A stretch of DNA of 64,000 nt, from the NCBI RefSeq assembly GCF_964199755.1, contig NC_133899.1, positions 4,030,001 to 4,094,000 of the forward strand. Reading direction: 5' to 3'. The translations under genes were made by a program, and so were the position numbers. A model generated the notes under the pieces. It saw nothing but the letters and a program-made list of their open reading frames with translations, was not told the DNA's origin and did not search any database. Each line of letters opens with the position of its first letter. The stretch's first letter is position 1. Shown here in pieces: positions 1 through 12,063 of the stretch. This stretch comes from Larus michahellis. Its lineage: Eukaryota; Chordata; Aves; Charadriiformes; Laridae.

Positions 1-3000
1 ACAGCACATGCACTATCTTTTCTACCATCCGCATAGTTCATAGTATCCAGGAGCCAGTACATTCCTACCCCGGCAAGGCAGGATGCTCTGGGCTACCAGA
101 ACAAAGACAGGCTTTCCCTGTAATGGCTTCCAGCTAGAAAGCTGCAGAGGTGCTTGGCAGTGCCCTGGCAGAGGAAAGCCTTTCTTCTTCTGTGCTTAAC
201 TATACCTGAATTTACCTCCTAGACTACTTTTATCCTTCGAATCCGTGATTTTAAAAAGTAAACTAATACATCTAGACTTGGACGAGGATATTCAAAAGAA
301 AAAAACGGAGGTAGAGCTCTGGGATGAAAAAGCACAACAAGTCCCTGAGTTTTAAGGAATTAAACAAGTTTGACTATAAGCACATTTTTAAGTGATTTAA
401 GAAGCAGATTACAATCATCTCTGGCTTGAGGCCAAAGATGAGGAACAAGAGTTAGATGAAGAGATGACACAGGATCTGAAGTTACTGGCCGAGGCAGCAC
501 AGGGAAAAAAGAAATGGAAAGAACTGGTCTGCGCCTGCCAGACCACTCCTCAAACTCAATTATCACCCAAAATTCTGGAATTGTGTAACCCTACTGTTGT
601 CAGAATTCTCTTTATTTCAGTTACAGCAGTATGTATCTCAGCTCCTTTAATAATACCCCTTCTCTTCAGAATTGCTCCATGTGCTTGAATGCAGCGGATG
701 CCTTTTCCATCCAGGTAAAGGTGATAACTTCGCAGATACAGCATGTGAGATTCAGGATGGCACCCTACTATTTAAAATAAGGAAGTTACACTAAAAATTA
801 TGCTTCTAAAATTAAGTACTCAAAAGCAAAGCTGCACAAAAATTAAGACTGCTCGTACCTTTGTTTGATTACCACTAGTTTGCATACATTCAATATATTC
901 TTTATGTATTTCCACTATTAACGTCTTTGCAGAGGACTAATACCTCACAGGATCAATACAGACCCATCCCAGGGGATGCCACCACCCTGGTTATAAGGAG
1001 AGTGTCATTTCAGTTTGTCAAGTAAGCTGAAAATACACTGGAAGATAAACAAAAATGGGAAAAGAATGGACAGCCTCTGAATAAATGTAGCTAAATACCG
1101 TGGAAAACTAAAATCTGTCCCTAAGAGCACCACAGCTAGACAAGTCACCCACATAACGCTTTTCACAAGCAATTACTCAGGGCAGGATTTAAGATAGCTA
1201 AAGTTAGGTGAGGTAAAAATTAGCTATCTGGACTCCATCAGAAGGCAGAGCCCACCTACCCAGGACTGATACACCTTTTCTGAAGGCCTAACTTTGCATC
1301 TCAACCCTAAATTTCAGAAGTGCTGGATGCTCCGAACTACAGAAAGTTTAATATCAATCTAAATGTGGTGCAAAGTCCTATCAAAACCGCATCAGCCACC
1401 AAGAACAAAAAAAAGAAAATGCAAAAGCTAATGACATTCGGAGCTTGTACACAGGTAACCACCCTGGCAAGGCACCACAAATTTAACAGTGACAGAAAGA
1501 GAAAACACTAGCCAATCATTAAAAACAAATACCTCCCATTCCATTCACCAAGGCCACGCAGTTTTTACTCGCCTTTTTGTTTTGCTGGATTCACATTCCC
1601 ACCTCTCCTCCTGTGCCAGTTCTGGCACATACCAAACTGATCAGCAAGATGACTATGCTCAAACTGAGAGAAAATGATCCTGATAATTATTATTTTTTTT
1701 TGCACTGGGGGTAGGAGGGTTAAGAGAAGGTGAGGAACCAGTGTAAAGCAAAAGAAGTGGCCAGAAGCAAGAAAGAATGAGACTTTCCCCTTTGCAACTT
1801 GTGACCTGCCAAAAATGGGTTATAATCTCATAAAGAAACAGACAGAAATAAACCAGAGAACTTGTGAAAAACACAGTGATTGGTAAATGACTCAAGGGGA
1901 TCACAGAAACAAAACACAACTACCACCATGTAATAGTGTCTCCTGCATTTTAGGCTCTGTAACCACTGATGTTTGAGAATAATTCAACAGAGGTTCTTAC
2001 TCTATTTTCTCTCTGCAGAAACTCAATGCCCTTCCACTGCTTTACCACACGGCACGTGTATGCTGTGTGTCCCCCCGCAGACAGAAACTGGGGAAACCTT
2101 CTACTGTTTTGATCCTCAGTTTGTTTGCAGCCGTCCATCTCTTCTGCCAGTCTGATGCGTGGCTAAGTGGCAGGTGGAAACCTGAGAGGATCTGGCACTG
2201 CCCATGACAGCAGTACAAACAGTATTTTGAAGTCGTATGCAAGTTAAAATGAAAATTGGGACACCACACATATGCCACCTCCTCCTGAGATAGTTTTAGA
2301 GCTTAAGTATCTGCAACACAATTTTATGTAGATGCAAGATAACTGTTAAAATGAATGCAGAGATTAATACACTGTTACAACTAAAACACGGATAGCAGGC
2401 TTACTAACACCCATATTTTTAGATGGCAGCATTAAAAACTGGATGTGAATGTGGCAATAGGTTTATGGTATGACAACACCACTGTTAATTTTGAGACTTT
2501 TTTTTTTTAAGGTATCTCATTTCAAAAGAATAACACTGATAGTAGAGCTACTTCACATCTTTCCTTATACGAGATCTTCTGTTAGCATTCTGATTTCTTC
2601 TGCGCATACGGACACATATGTGTTCTTCTGCACACTCCCACATAATGGGAAACAGAGCACTCAAACTATTTCCCAACACATGCAGAGTATTGAAGATACT
2701 GAAATTCTCTTGCTTTCTGAGAGGTAAGAAGGGACTAAACCAGGGTATACCCTGACACAGTACTAAAGCCCACAACACTAAGATCAGAGTACACAACCGA
2801 CAACCCAAGTACCCCTCCATCCAGGGAGGAGCTGGAGTCACCCCTTCCTTGGCCTGCACATCCAGCCATCTACAAACGGGAGTACTGACACTCGGCAGGG
2901 GAGACAAACACAGCGCAGTGCAGGCTCTTCAGCTCGCTCACTGCAAGGGCAGAGGCAGCAGCAGCTGCTGCCTGCAGTATCCCTGCTCACAGCCCTCACC

Positions 3001-6000
3001 TCCAACAGCACGTCCGCCACTCCAGCACCTTCCATCCTCTCCCTCATCCACCTACGGTACAAAGGAGCGAGAGCGTTTTAGGGGACCCCATGTAAATAGT
3101 GGTAATTTGCCATCTAATCCGCACTGCTGACAAGGTTGAGCAACAACGACGAAACCACACCCTCGTATTTCACCCTGCGTACTGTGAATTTATAATACTT
3201 TCCACTTTCAACCAACACCATTATAGGCAGCTTTTGAAAGGACATGCTTCTCATGTGGCTGTACATTGCCTCCTTTGGTCCCAAACCTAATTAAAAAAAT
3301 CTTGTAAATCATAAAAACATTTGGTAAACACAATCAGTCACTCCTACTATCGTTCAAAATGGCTGTTTTGCAAATAAGACAGAAAATACAAACTGAACTA
3401 AGTTTCAAATCAGTGATGTCTGCCATTTTCAAACATTATAACCTCTGGCTACTCAGTAAATACACTGGATGTGTTGGACACTCATACTTGGAGCTGACCT
3501 TCAAAGATAACATAATAAGCAGTTGTTTACTAATTACAAACATTCTTTTTTAAAAGCTGTCATAAAATAAATAAATTTGACACACAAACACTTACACTAA
3601 ATCTGGTATGCAAACCAAATGGCTGTAAAATACCTTAGCTCTTAGCTAAGCTCTAAGATTTTCAGCTAGGAAAAAAAAAAGTGAAGAACTCAGACTATCT
3701 ATAAAAATCATACTACCAGGAAAATATTATACATGCACATGATATGCAGCTCAGGACGCAATCAAGCACAGCTTCAGGGAATGAGGGACACCTCTAGCCC
3801 ACCGCAACTTTTGATCGTGGTACCCAACATTACTAGCAGCAGCACAAAGCAAAGGAAAAAAGTGTGCACAACCGCCCTAACACATCATTCCAGGGGTGAA
3901 CGCTGATGAGAACCCGGGGAAATCTCTATTTTAAGGATGTAATTACACCGAAGCAGAAAACCATAATGGCCTTTATGTTACAATCATTAGCACAAAGTGC
4001 AATACATAGCCATTGCCTTTATCCTCCCCAATTAAGAAAACTCTGAGTCTTTGGCAACATCTGAAACACCGCATGCCAGCATCTGGTATTTACAGTCGTT
4101 TTGACTCACAGCAACAGGAGTGACCACCACAATTCAGCATTGTGTTTGAACAAGGGAAAAGTTCAAAAGACTGAGAAGACAAACCTGTTGACATGAGCAA
4201 ACTCAACAGCTTTATTTCTTCTGCTCTGAAAGGTGACTACTCTTTCACACTTCCATGATTCTGCTGCACTTAACATTTTCTGCTGCTTGCAATGCCAGGA
4301 TGATAATTTTATGTATCTCATTCTTGCTTGTTAGGAAATTTAGTTAGGGAACTTCTACTACCTCTGATTTGTGGAAGCTTAAACTTCTTGTTAAGGGGCA
4401 ATAGCCTGCGGTCGCAGCCTTCAGCTGAGAAGAAAATGGGAATTGCCTAAATAAGTTGTCTTTGACTTTTTTCCAACTTTGTATCAATTAACTACAGTAC
4501 TCCATAGAAATTTTCAAACAGTGGCAGCTTTGGTTTTGTATCTCAAAGGCAGCAGAGGAACAGCAAGTGAATTTTTCCATGCTTTATGGGCATTACAGCA
4601 CTATTTCTTGCTTTCTTTGGTGACAGCTAGCTATTATTAGAGACCGTATGATTTAATGGATAGACCGAGGTAGACTGGAACACGAGAACTTGATTCTTCT
4701 TGCAATTCAGCTGTAACTTGTGCTGACAATGACTCTTTCTCTCGCTACTTTATTTCCCTCTCCTTTTATCATACCTACTTGTATTTAAAATGACAAGACC
4801 ATCCCATACTATGTACTGGTATAGCATCATTTTTAACCAAATACCCTCATAACTAGCATGGTCCAAAAATATTATTTGAATACAATTAATCTAATTGCCT
4901 GTTGCTACCATTAAACTAAGCAACTGAACTTTTTTCATTTGCCTCTCCATCCACCCTAATGCTTGCAGCAAGAATCAAAGGTATTATCAATATCCTGCCT
5001 CTGCTTCCCCCTTTTTTTCCGGTCAGAGTCGTTTCTTTAACTCCCACCTTGTAAAGGAGGTCTGAATTCATTTCCCTCTTTAAAACTTACACTCAGCCTG
5101 TTCAAACAAGAGCTACGTGCAACAGGAACTCTGCTTCACCAGACACCCAGGAGCGAGAATGTCTGTGGTTTGATACCACGCACAGCATCTGAGGCATTGA
5201 CACAGTCACACAACGAAAGCCAGCACATCTGAAGTCACGCTTGTCGTCTGATACCCGGTAATCCCACGTGCATTCTAGGAGTTTTCAGTGCTAATAACAG
5301 GTGATCTTCAACCAACTTAAACCATGTATGCATATGTTCGCAATACAGGCTAAAGACCAAATTATATACGCGTTCCTGCTGAGATAGGCATGTGCATATG
5401 GCAAAGCAGTTAAGTACTCATGAAAATAAGAACACTACCTTGACACTGTAAGAATCACTATTGGTAACATGTTGCTACACCACCTACAAAAGAATCCCAC
5501 TCCAGCGAGACAAAACATTTTCAGGACAAAAACCTTCACTTCTTTGCATGAATGATATACAATTTCTGTATATTTAAGTTAACACTGGTAAATCCATTGC
5601 CAGCCTGCAATATTCATGTGGAAAAATGAGGTAGGAAACCTGTGAATCACGACAGCAGGCTCTAAATGTTGTATGAAAAAACATGCCCGCTGCACTGAGG
5701 GAATACAGCACTGCTATTTCTGCTAGTATGTTCAGTTTAGTTCAAACAAAACAGAGAGAAGTCTTTCATACACCAGATTCTTTGAAGAAAACCTACTTTC
5801 TTATATGCTTTTTTAAATGCGTCTTTTCACACAACCTTGAGAGATACGTTTTTCTTTACAGTTTCTTACAGATAGGGCATTTTTCTCTCCCACCTCAAAG
5901 ACAAACCCCAACTGGGGGGTTTACTTTTTCAACAAAGTAAAAAAAAGTTACAGAACCCTTAAGTGATTTTCCAGTTTGTGGTAACATAACGTTCAATGGA

Positions 6001-6689
6001 AGCTGATCCATATCCCTTTCTTTCCTACTATAATTCCAATGCAAATAACATACGATGCTCCTTTTAAAACTTCCATACATGATATGAATTCACACACAAT
6101 ACTATAAGTAACAAAATTCCCAAAAGCACTCTTGCACATTTATTTCAGTTTGTATAGCACTAACATTTATGACTGTCATAGGATCTCAAGAAGGCCCTTC
6201 TTAATTTTTGTTAAACACATGCCTTTCCATAAGGCGTTTGATTTAAATAAGCCTTTCACAAACACTTTGTTAGGGCTACTGTGATTTAAGCTACCTCCTG
6301 CCTAACTACAGGTGAAGAAAAACAGACCTTGTAGCACACACCAAAGATCAATAAATCTTAAGCTGTCAAACAAGGAGGAAAAGTTCCTACATGCATTTAA
6401 AATATCAAGGACATCTGCAATTAAATTAGGTATTAGAGAGTCAAATACAAAATGAAAAAGAGTAATGTACTTCAAAGTTTTACTCTGTTAAGAGTGTTAA
6501 TGAATATATTAACATGAACGCTAATCTAGCAAAATCCTTTAAAGTGTTTTAAAAATAATCAACACGGCACCATTATTGGGAATACTTAAAACACAGCCTT
6601 AAATGCATACATTACAATTTCGTAAGATAAAAATAGGGTTTAGAATCCCAATTTTAAAATATCAGACTATTCCATTATGGAGTATTCAT

Positions 6690-6734
6690 TTATATATATA
6701 TAAATATACACACGCACATGTACACACACACACA
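6690..6734. repeat. TA/CA microsatellite
   Basis: A short compound run of alternating TA followed by CA dinucleotides, interrupted by GCACATG. It lies inside USP10 intron 1 and is probably length-polymorphic. Confidence 0.85.
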
Positions 6735-7507
6735 TTTTTTCACTATGAAGCATAACCCTTTGTTTCATAATCCCCAGTTGTATGTTTAATGGTCACACAT
6801 AAAACACTTCCATCAAAAAGAAAAACCGCAGTTCTAGCATGTTTAATTCTTTGGAAATGAACCTCTACATTGCTGAAATGGCATTAGAGTGACAAATGAC
6901 TATAATCCAATGGCCCAAGGCCAGCAACTTCTATTACAACAGATTTGGCTGTTTTGTACGACACAGCATGTTGCATGTATATCACTAAACAGAAATGAGA
7001 CTGCTTAGTTTACCTATAAACAAAACCCCACTTAACTCTACAAGTATTTTATCAGCTACATGAATGGAAAAAGCAGTGTGTCCAAGCAACTGCCTACAAA
7101 AACTGAATTTATTATTAGGTAAATGGCTGGATCCTTTCTAAAAAGCCCCAAATCAGTGCTATGGTCTAGAATGCACTGAATAAATAGCAGTGATTCACAA
7201 ACACTGTGTGTTTTATTCTATTATTTGCAAGCTGCCATATAGTTCCAAATTTAAGTTCTATGTCAGTTTTCCCAGACTTCTTTTTTTTAAGTCAACCAAC
7301 CCACATTCACCCACTGTACTCTGCGTGGATTCACCACTCACATTTTAGAACGACAAATGATACCTTCTGGCTACCTAAACTCACAGCTTCAGCTGCAGCC
7401 TGAATTCCAGAGACCACACGGAAGCCTAGAACAACTGCTCACACCAGAGGCAAAAGCTCTAGCAAAAGGAGGAACCCAGGCCCTTCTCAGCAATGAAAAT
7501 GGGACTC

Positions 7508-7537
7508 AAAACAAACAAACAAACAAACAAACAAAAC
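7508..7537. repeat. (CAAA)n tetranucleotide repeat
   Basis: About seven consecutive ACAA/CAAA units in USP10 intron 1. It is a simple sequence repeat with no coding meaning. Confidence 0.9.
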
Positions 7538-8619
7538 AGGACACACACGACAAATCCAGCTTCTTCACCCCTTTAAAACACAGAACAGCAAGTGCGCAGG
7601 ACAGGGAGAAGCAGCAGCCACAGCAAGATGATGCACTCAAACACCTCTCTCCAAACCCATCCACTGGCAGCCCTTGCCCAGAACAACCTTTCGTTTTGTG
7701 TTCAGGGTGTCCCCCATCGTTTTCTGCTTATTTCAGGAACCTGACAGACAGAATCCACATCGCCCTCTCTCCAAGAACTTCTTTCTGCCTGTAAGGGTAC
7801 TGTAACATTAGACACATCTGCACAGATGCAAGCAAGCTAGCACAAGAAACTCATCCAACTGCATAACAACCTTTTTTCTTTTTTTTTTTTAAGATTATTT
7901 TTGAGACAGACTGATTTCCTAATCAAGGTCACCCACAAACGCCAGGCAATACGCTGCAAGAACAGCGCACAACAACTGCCTAAAGACTGCTTCCCCCCCC
8001 CTCCCTTTTCTTTCAGAAACAGCACGGGCTTTAAGGGAACATCAAACTACACCCTGCCAGGGAGCAACACTCCAAGCCAGCCATAAAAGAGGTAGTTTGC
8101 AGTGCAGTATTTCAGGGAGTCGGATTGCATGCCGTGTCCCGAGTTCCAGTTATTCTGGTTGCCAGGCCAGTCACAGGCTTGGGTGAGGATGAGCAGCTTA
8201 TGAGCTTGTTCAGCTTTTTCTGCACACAAACTCTACTGGTTTTTACTTCAGCTGGGTTTGGGGGCAATACGGTACATTTAAAATGTCACTGAGTTAATTT
8301 GACACCACAGTAATGGTCAAAGAACAAAACAAGCATAAATGATTCATTCTGCTATGGTATCCTTTCCTCTGCTTAACTTGTTTTCCCAATATTTATAAAT
8401 GATGTGTCTGTATTAATTCTTTCTATGAAAAACAATAGGAAAAGTGGCTAAACCAACTGTTTATATAGTTCCTACAGAGCATTACTCTTTCCAAACAGGA
8501 ACATAGTTTTTAAAACGTCTTTTTTTTTCTTTTAAAAGAAGATTTTTAGATGACCTTGATGACTAGTGGTTTCAACAATACCTAGTGCTAAATCAGCTCA
8601 ACATCTGTAGCGTCACATA

Positions 8620-8644
8620 AAACCTGTAGTGATACTACAGGTTT
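8620..8644. repeat. Perfect 11-bp inverted repeat (hairpin)
   Basis: AAACCTGTAGT is followed by a GAT loop and then its exact complement, giving an 11-bp stem with a 3-nt loop. It lies in USP10 intron 1, and no terminal repeats or element boundaries are visible around it. Confidence 0.8.
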
Positions 8645-10636
8645 ACTTCTAGCCCACCTTAATAAAAACTAAAAAATATTTACCGATTTTGAATATACTC
8701 AGAACACGCCCAGAAAACTGACAGCAACACTTAAATATCTCATTAAATGATTACGAAATAATGACATGGAATACAGAGGTACAAACAACCAGCAATATCT
8801 AAACAATGTTACCATATATTCATGTGCTTGCTGACGAGCTGGCTATCCAAAATTAATGCCCCTTTAAAAATATTTATGGTGATGGTTCATGATTCATTTG
8901 TTAGAATGTGCAAACTGATTGATGAAAGATTCCTGCCCGCTATTACATGAATCCATTAATTGGCAGAAATCTGACTATGCATTTTAGCTATTAGAAGAGC
9001 ATGATTTTCTTGAAGACCTTTTTTCCCCAGTGTGACAAAAAAAAAAAAAAGTCTCAATTACAGTACACTCAAATTACAGTCACATGGAAAAACTAAGCAC
9101 TTTTGTCTAGGACTCCGCATTATGACACAAACACAATGATTAAATACTGTTATTTAGTCTTGCGCTCAGAACAGATGACTTTTATCAAAACTCTCTAATT
9201 GGCTACTGATATGCAACACTACCATCCTAACACAAAAAGGAAACACCTACATCACTGAACTTATCTTCAGGCTCTTCATCCAGAAAAGTCTAAAACATTG
9301 TCACCTTACTTCAGCGTTATAGCACTATATTGGTCTAGAATATGTGCAATAAAAACATAAAACCCAGACGGCATTTAAATAAACTGTTTACAGTAGTAAA
9401 AAAAAAAAAAAAACACAGAACACAAAAATAGGCTGCATTTAATGACACAAAGAAAGCATTAACTGAGAAATATCTTACAGATGTGCTTCCAAATTATATA
9501 TAAATTTAAGCAGCAATCCTCACGAGACTTAAATACTTTTCAGACTTAAAGACCTTTACTTACAGAGGGGGGTGATTTAAAATAGTGTATGTACAAGTTA
9601 CTACTAAAGATGAATTTACAGCCCAGTTTTAATTACAGCTATGCAGCACTTCACCAAAAACTAAATCATCAGCTGAACTCTTTTTTGTTTCAAGGTACAC
9701 CAACTTAATTAAGCACAGCCAGAAAAGTGTCCTTAATTCTTATAAATCAAGAAAAAACCTGCAATGTAAAACCCAGTCTTATGAAACTGACCGCATGCAC
9801 TGCTGTCTAGCACTGAGGGGCGGGGAAAACAGCTTCGGAGTTGGACACTGAATCTTTTTGATGTATGGGCATTCTAACTATCATTCATTAGGATAGTAAA
9901 AAAGCGCCCAAAACTAAGCGAGTTTCCTCCACTATGGAAGAAAGTTGAAGGATACAAAGTTTTAAACAATCTCCAGAAACTACAACTGCCCTCAGAACAG
10001 CCACGTTAACAAAATCTTTCTCTCAAACATAAATAAATCAAGCTGGACAAGAAGTGTCATGATAGTTTTCACCGATTACAAACTTTTGTTTATGGAAAAA
10101 TTATTGTCAGTGCCACTAGCACATTGAAGAAACCCACACAATTCAGAATAAAACGTCACCTTGTTTGAAACACTTAAATTTTATGAAAAATACTTTTCCA
10201 CCACAAAAGACCCGGTTTCTTAACAAAATTATTTTTAACACAATCAAAGTTTTCTAAACTTTATTATTTGCTAAAAAGAAAGTTGTGGGAAGCCTTGCAA
10301 ATAAACACCTCCGCGCACTGCACGTGTCGCCTGGCATTTCTGCTTTAAAGCTTTTTAGGAGGAAAACCTTACAGGAAAGGAATAGTGAAGTTAACCCATT
10401 CAATCATTTCTCTAAGCACACACGAGATGAGACCAGGAGCCGAGCTTTTAACTTCCAGTGAAAAACTACCACGACTGCAGTTTGGGTTTGGGTTTTTTTG
10501 TTTTTTTTTTTTCCCACTCCGTGCACAAATCTCCTGGCCGGTTTCATTAGCGGGAGGCAGGGAAACCGCACACGCATCCCCGCGCACAGGAATCTTGCAA
10601 CACTCAGCCCTTTGCACCCCAATGCACCGACTGTTT

Positions 10637-10670
10637 GGGCGGGGGGGGGGGGGGGGGGTGAGGAGGGGGG
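10637..10670 (+). repeat. G-rich tract (18 consecutive G plus further G runs)
   Basis: An uninterrupted run of 18 G at 10641-10658, flanked by GGG and followed by GG and a run of six G. It sits at the edge of the USP10 CpG island, in the part of intron 1 just downstream of exon 1. It is a candidate G-quadruplex on the plus strand, equivalent to a C-rich tract in the USP10 pre-mRNA. The exact run length is prone to sequencing error. Confidence 0.75.
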
Positions 10671-11114
10671 ATTAGTTTACAAATCTCCTTATTCCCTTCT
10701 CATTATAGAATCACTTCTGTCTCTCCCCCTCTCCAAAAAAAAAAAAAAAAAGCTACCTCTTCCAACCATCCTCTCCGCAGCGGCTCAGACGGGGGCACAG
10801 CACCGGCTTCCCCCCGCAGGCCGCCTCCTCCCTCCGCTCCCTCCCCTCGCCGAGGCGCGGTGACACCGGGGCGGCGAGGGGACCAGCCCCGGCGCCCTGG
10901 GCCCCCCGGCAGGGCAGGGCCGCCGTCCCGGCCGGCGGCGAGGCCCCTCCACCGCCCTGAGGAGATTCAATGAAGCTGCAGAATCACCCTGGGCCTAGTC
11001 CCGGCCACCACGCTCCCCCCCTCGGCCAGCCGCGCCACGGGGCCCAGCCGCCCCTCAGAGCCCCTCACCGGCCCCCTCAGCGCCCCGGGCCGGCGGGGCG
11101 GGAGCGGCCAGTAC

Positions 11115-11135
11115 CTGGGCGCTGTTCACCGCCAT
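11115..11135 (-). CDS. USP10: USP10 coding exon 1 (ubiquitin carboxyl-terminal hydrolase 10, N-terminus only)
   Basis: On the minus strand an ATG in good context (GCGCC before it, G after it) opens a seven-codon exon, MAVNSAQ, ending at a CAG|GTAC donor. Human USP10 begins MALHSPQ and, as I recall, its first coding exon also ends after seven codons in phase 0. Position, phase, length and similar residues therefore agree, as does the neighbour KLHL36. The rest of the protein (G3BP-binding FGDF motif and USP catalytic domain) is outside the window. USP10 is a cysteine-protease deubiquitinase known to act on p53 and other substrates and to restrain stress granules through G3BP. The call rests on a very short exon plus synteny, hence not full confidence. 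Confidence 0.82.
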
Positions 11136-11177
11136 GGCGCCCCGCGTCCGTGGGGAGCTCGGCGTCTCCCGGGCGCC

Positions 11178-11204
11178 TCACGCTGCTGCCCCCGCCGCCG
11201 CCAT
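11178..11204 (-). other. Short upstream ORF in USP10 5' UTR
   Basis: On the minus strand the ATG inside the YY1 element AAGATGGCGGC opens an eight-codon upstream frame (MAAAGAA, then TGA), 43 bases before the USP10 start codon. It is part of the mRNA only if transcription begins at or above about 11210. Its sequence context (A at -3, G at +4) is strong, so it might reduce translation of the main frame. Existence is seen; translation is inference. Confidence 0.45.
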
Positions 11205-11712
11205 CTTCTCTCTCGCACGCACCAGCCGGGCGGGCAGGCGGGACGCACTGCGCCTGCGCACGGCGCCGCCGGGGAGGGGCGGGGCGGGGCGGGGCCGCCT
11301 CTGCGCCTGCGCGCGGGGCGGGCGGCGGCGGCGGGCGGTGGCGGCGCAGGCGCAGGGGTGGGCCTGAGGAAGGGGGCCCGGCGGCGGGGAGCGGCGGGGA
11401 GGACGCAGCCTCCCTGAGGGGGGCAGCCCGGGGTGGAAAAGTGGGCGAGGCCGCGAAAAAGCTTCGCTTTCAGCCCCCGGGCATGGTGTGGGGCGGGGGA
11501 GCGGCTGTGAGGCGGGCCCAGGCTGAGGCGGGCCCGCCGTCTCCAGAGCGAGTGGCGGGAGCCCGGTGCCTCAGCCGTGGAGCTGCGGCCCTGCAGGCTT
11601 TGCCCAGCACAGCGACCTGGGCGGGGTGTGCTACCCGGGTGAGGTAGTGCCGCGCAGGAGAAAGGCAGCTGTTAAAAATGCAAGGGTGCAAGCAGGCGGG
11701 CTGTCCTCAAGG

Positions 11713-12063
11713 ATTATAAATACTTAAAAATACTTATAAATACTTAAAGGGTGGGTGTCAGGAGGATGGGGCCAGGCTCTTTTTTAGTGGTGCCCGGGGA
11801 CAGGACAAGAGGCAATGGGCACAAACTTGAGCATAGGAAGTTCCACCTAAACATGAGGAGGAACTTCTTTACTCTGAGGGTGGCAGAGCACTGGCACAGG
11901 CTGCCCAGAGAGGTGGGGGAGTCTCCAACTCTGGAGACATTCAAAACCCACCTGGACGTGTTCCTGTGTAACCTGCTCTAGGTGACCCTGCTCTGGCAGG
12001 GGGGTTGGACTAGATGATCTCCAGAGGTCCCTTCCAACCCTATGATTCTATGATTCTATGATT
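11713..12063 (+). mobile_element. CR1 LINE, 5'-truncated 3' end
   Basis: Typical chicken-repeat-1 3' sequence in plus orientation: the stretch beginning GGGTGGGTGTCAGGAGGATG, the segment with GGAAGTTCCACCTAAACATG, the GGTTGGACTAGATGATCTCC block, and a tail of repeated ATTCTATG ending near 12063. Only the last 350 bp are present, so it is a dead copy without the reverse-transcriptase frame. Its 5' edge carries a small tandem duplication of ATAAATACTTAAA (11714-11750). The open frames inside are repeat-derived. Confidence 0.93.

Larger units (their letters stand above)
1..11114 (-). other. USP10: USP10 intron 1 (3' part outside window)
   Basis: This stretch follows the USP10 exon 1 splice donor on the minus strand, so it is first-intron sequence. 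I searched by eye for USP10 exon 2, which in the family carries the FGDF G3BP-binding motif, and did not find it; it should lie beyond base 1. The interval is AT-rich with poly-A/T runs, a TA/CA microsatellite near 6.69 kb, a CAAA repeat near 7.51 kb and a perfect hairpin near 8.62 kb. The open frames here are short and unrelated to known families. I saw no repeat element that I could name. Confidence 0.75.
10780..11640 (-). promoter_or_regulatory. USP10: USP10 CpG-island promoter
   Basis: A dense GC- and CpG-rich block around USP10 exon 1. Seen directly upstream of the gene on the minus strand are three NRF1-like sites with core GCGCCTGCGC or its complement (11249-11260, 11302-11313, 11344-11354), a run of GGGGCGGGGC Sp1-type boxes (about 11277-11296), and AAGATGGCGGC at 11197-11207 on the minus strand, which matches YY1. 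In many housekeeping promoters the YY1 element sits just downstream of the start site, so I infer transcription starts near 11210. There is no TATA box. The arrangement suggests a ubiquitous TATA-less promoter and could also fire in the plus direction. Confidence 0.8.

Noticed and set aside
7357..7794. 145-codon open frame in USP10 intron 1
   Set aside because: Runs through the CAAA simple repeat (giving NKQTNKQTNK-type sequence) and lacks any domain.
1..11000. USP10 exon 2
   Set aside because: Looked for the complement of a conserved FGDFSPDEF-type coding segment with flanking splice sites and did not see it.
10970..11647. 225-codon open frame across the USP10 promoter island
   Set aside because: Arginine/glycine/proline-rich low-complexity translation of a CpG island; absence of stops reflects composition.
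11751..11981. 76-codon frame resembling a conserved peptide
   Set aside because: It lies entirely inside the CR1 3' end, so it is repeat-derived.
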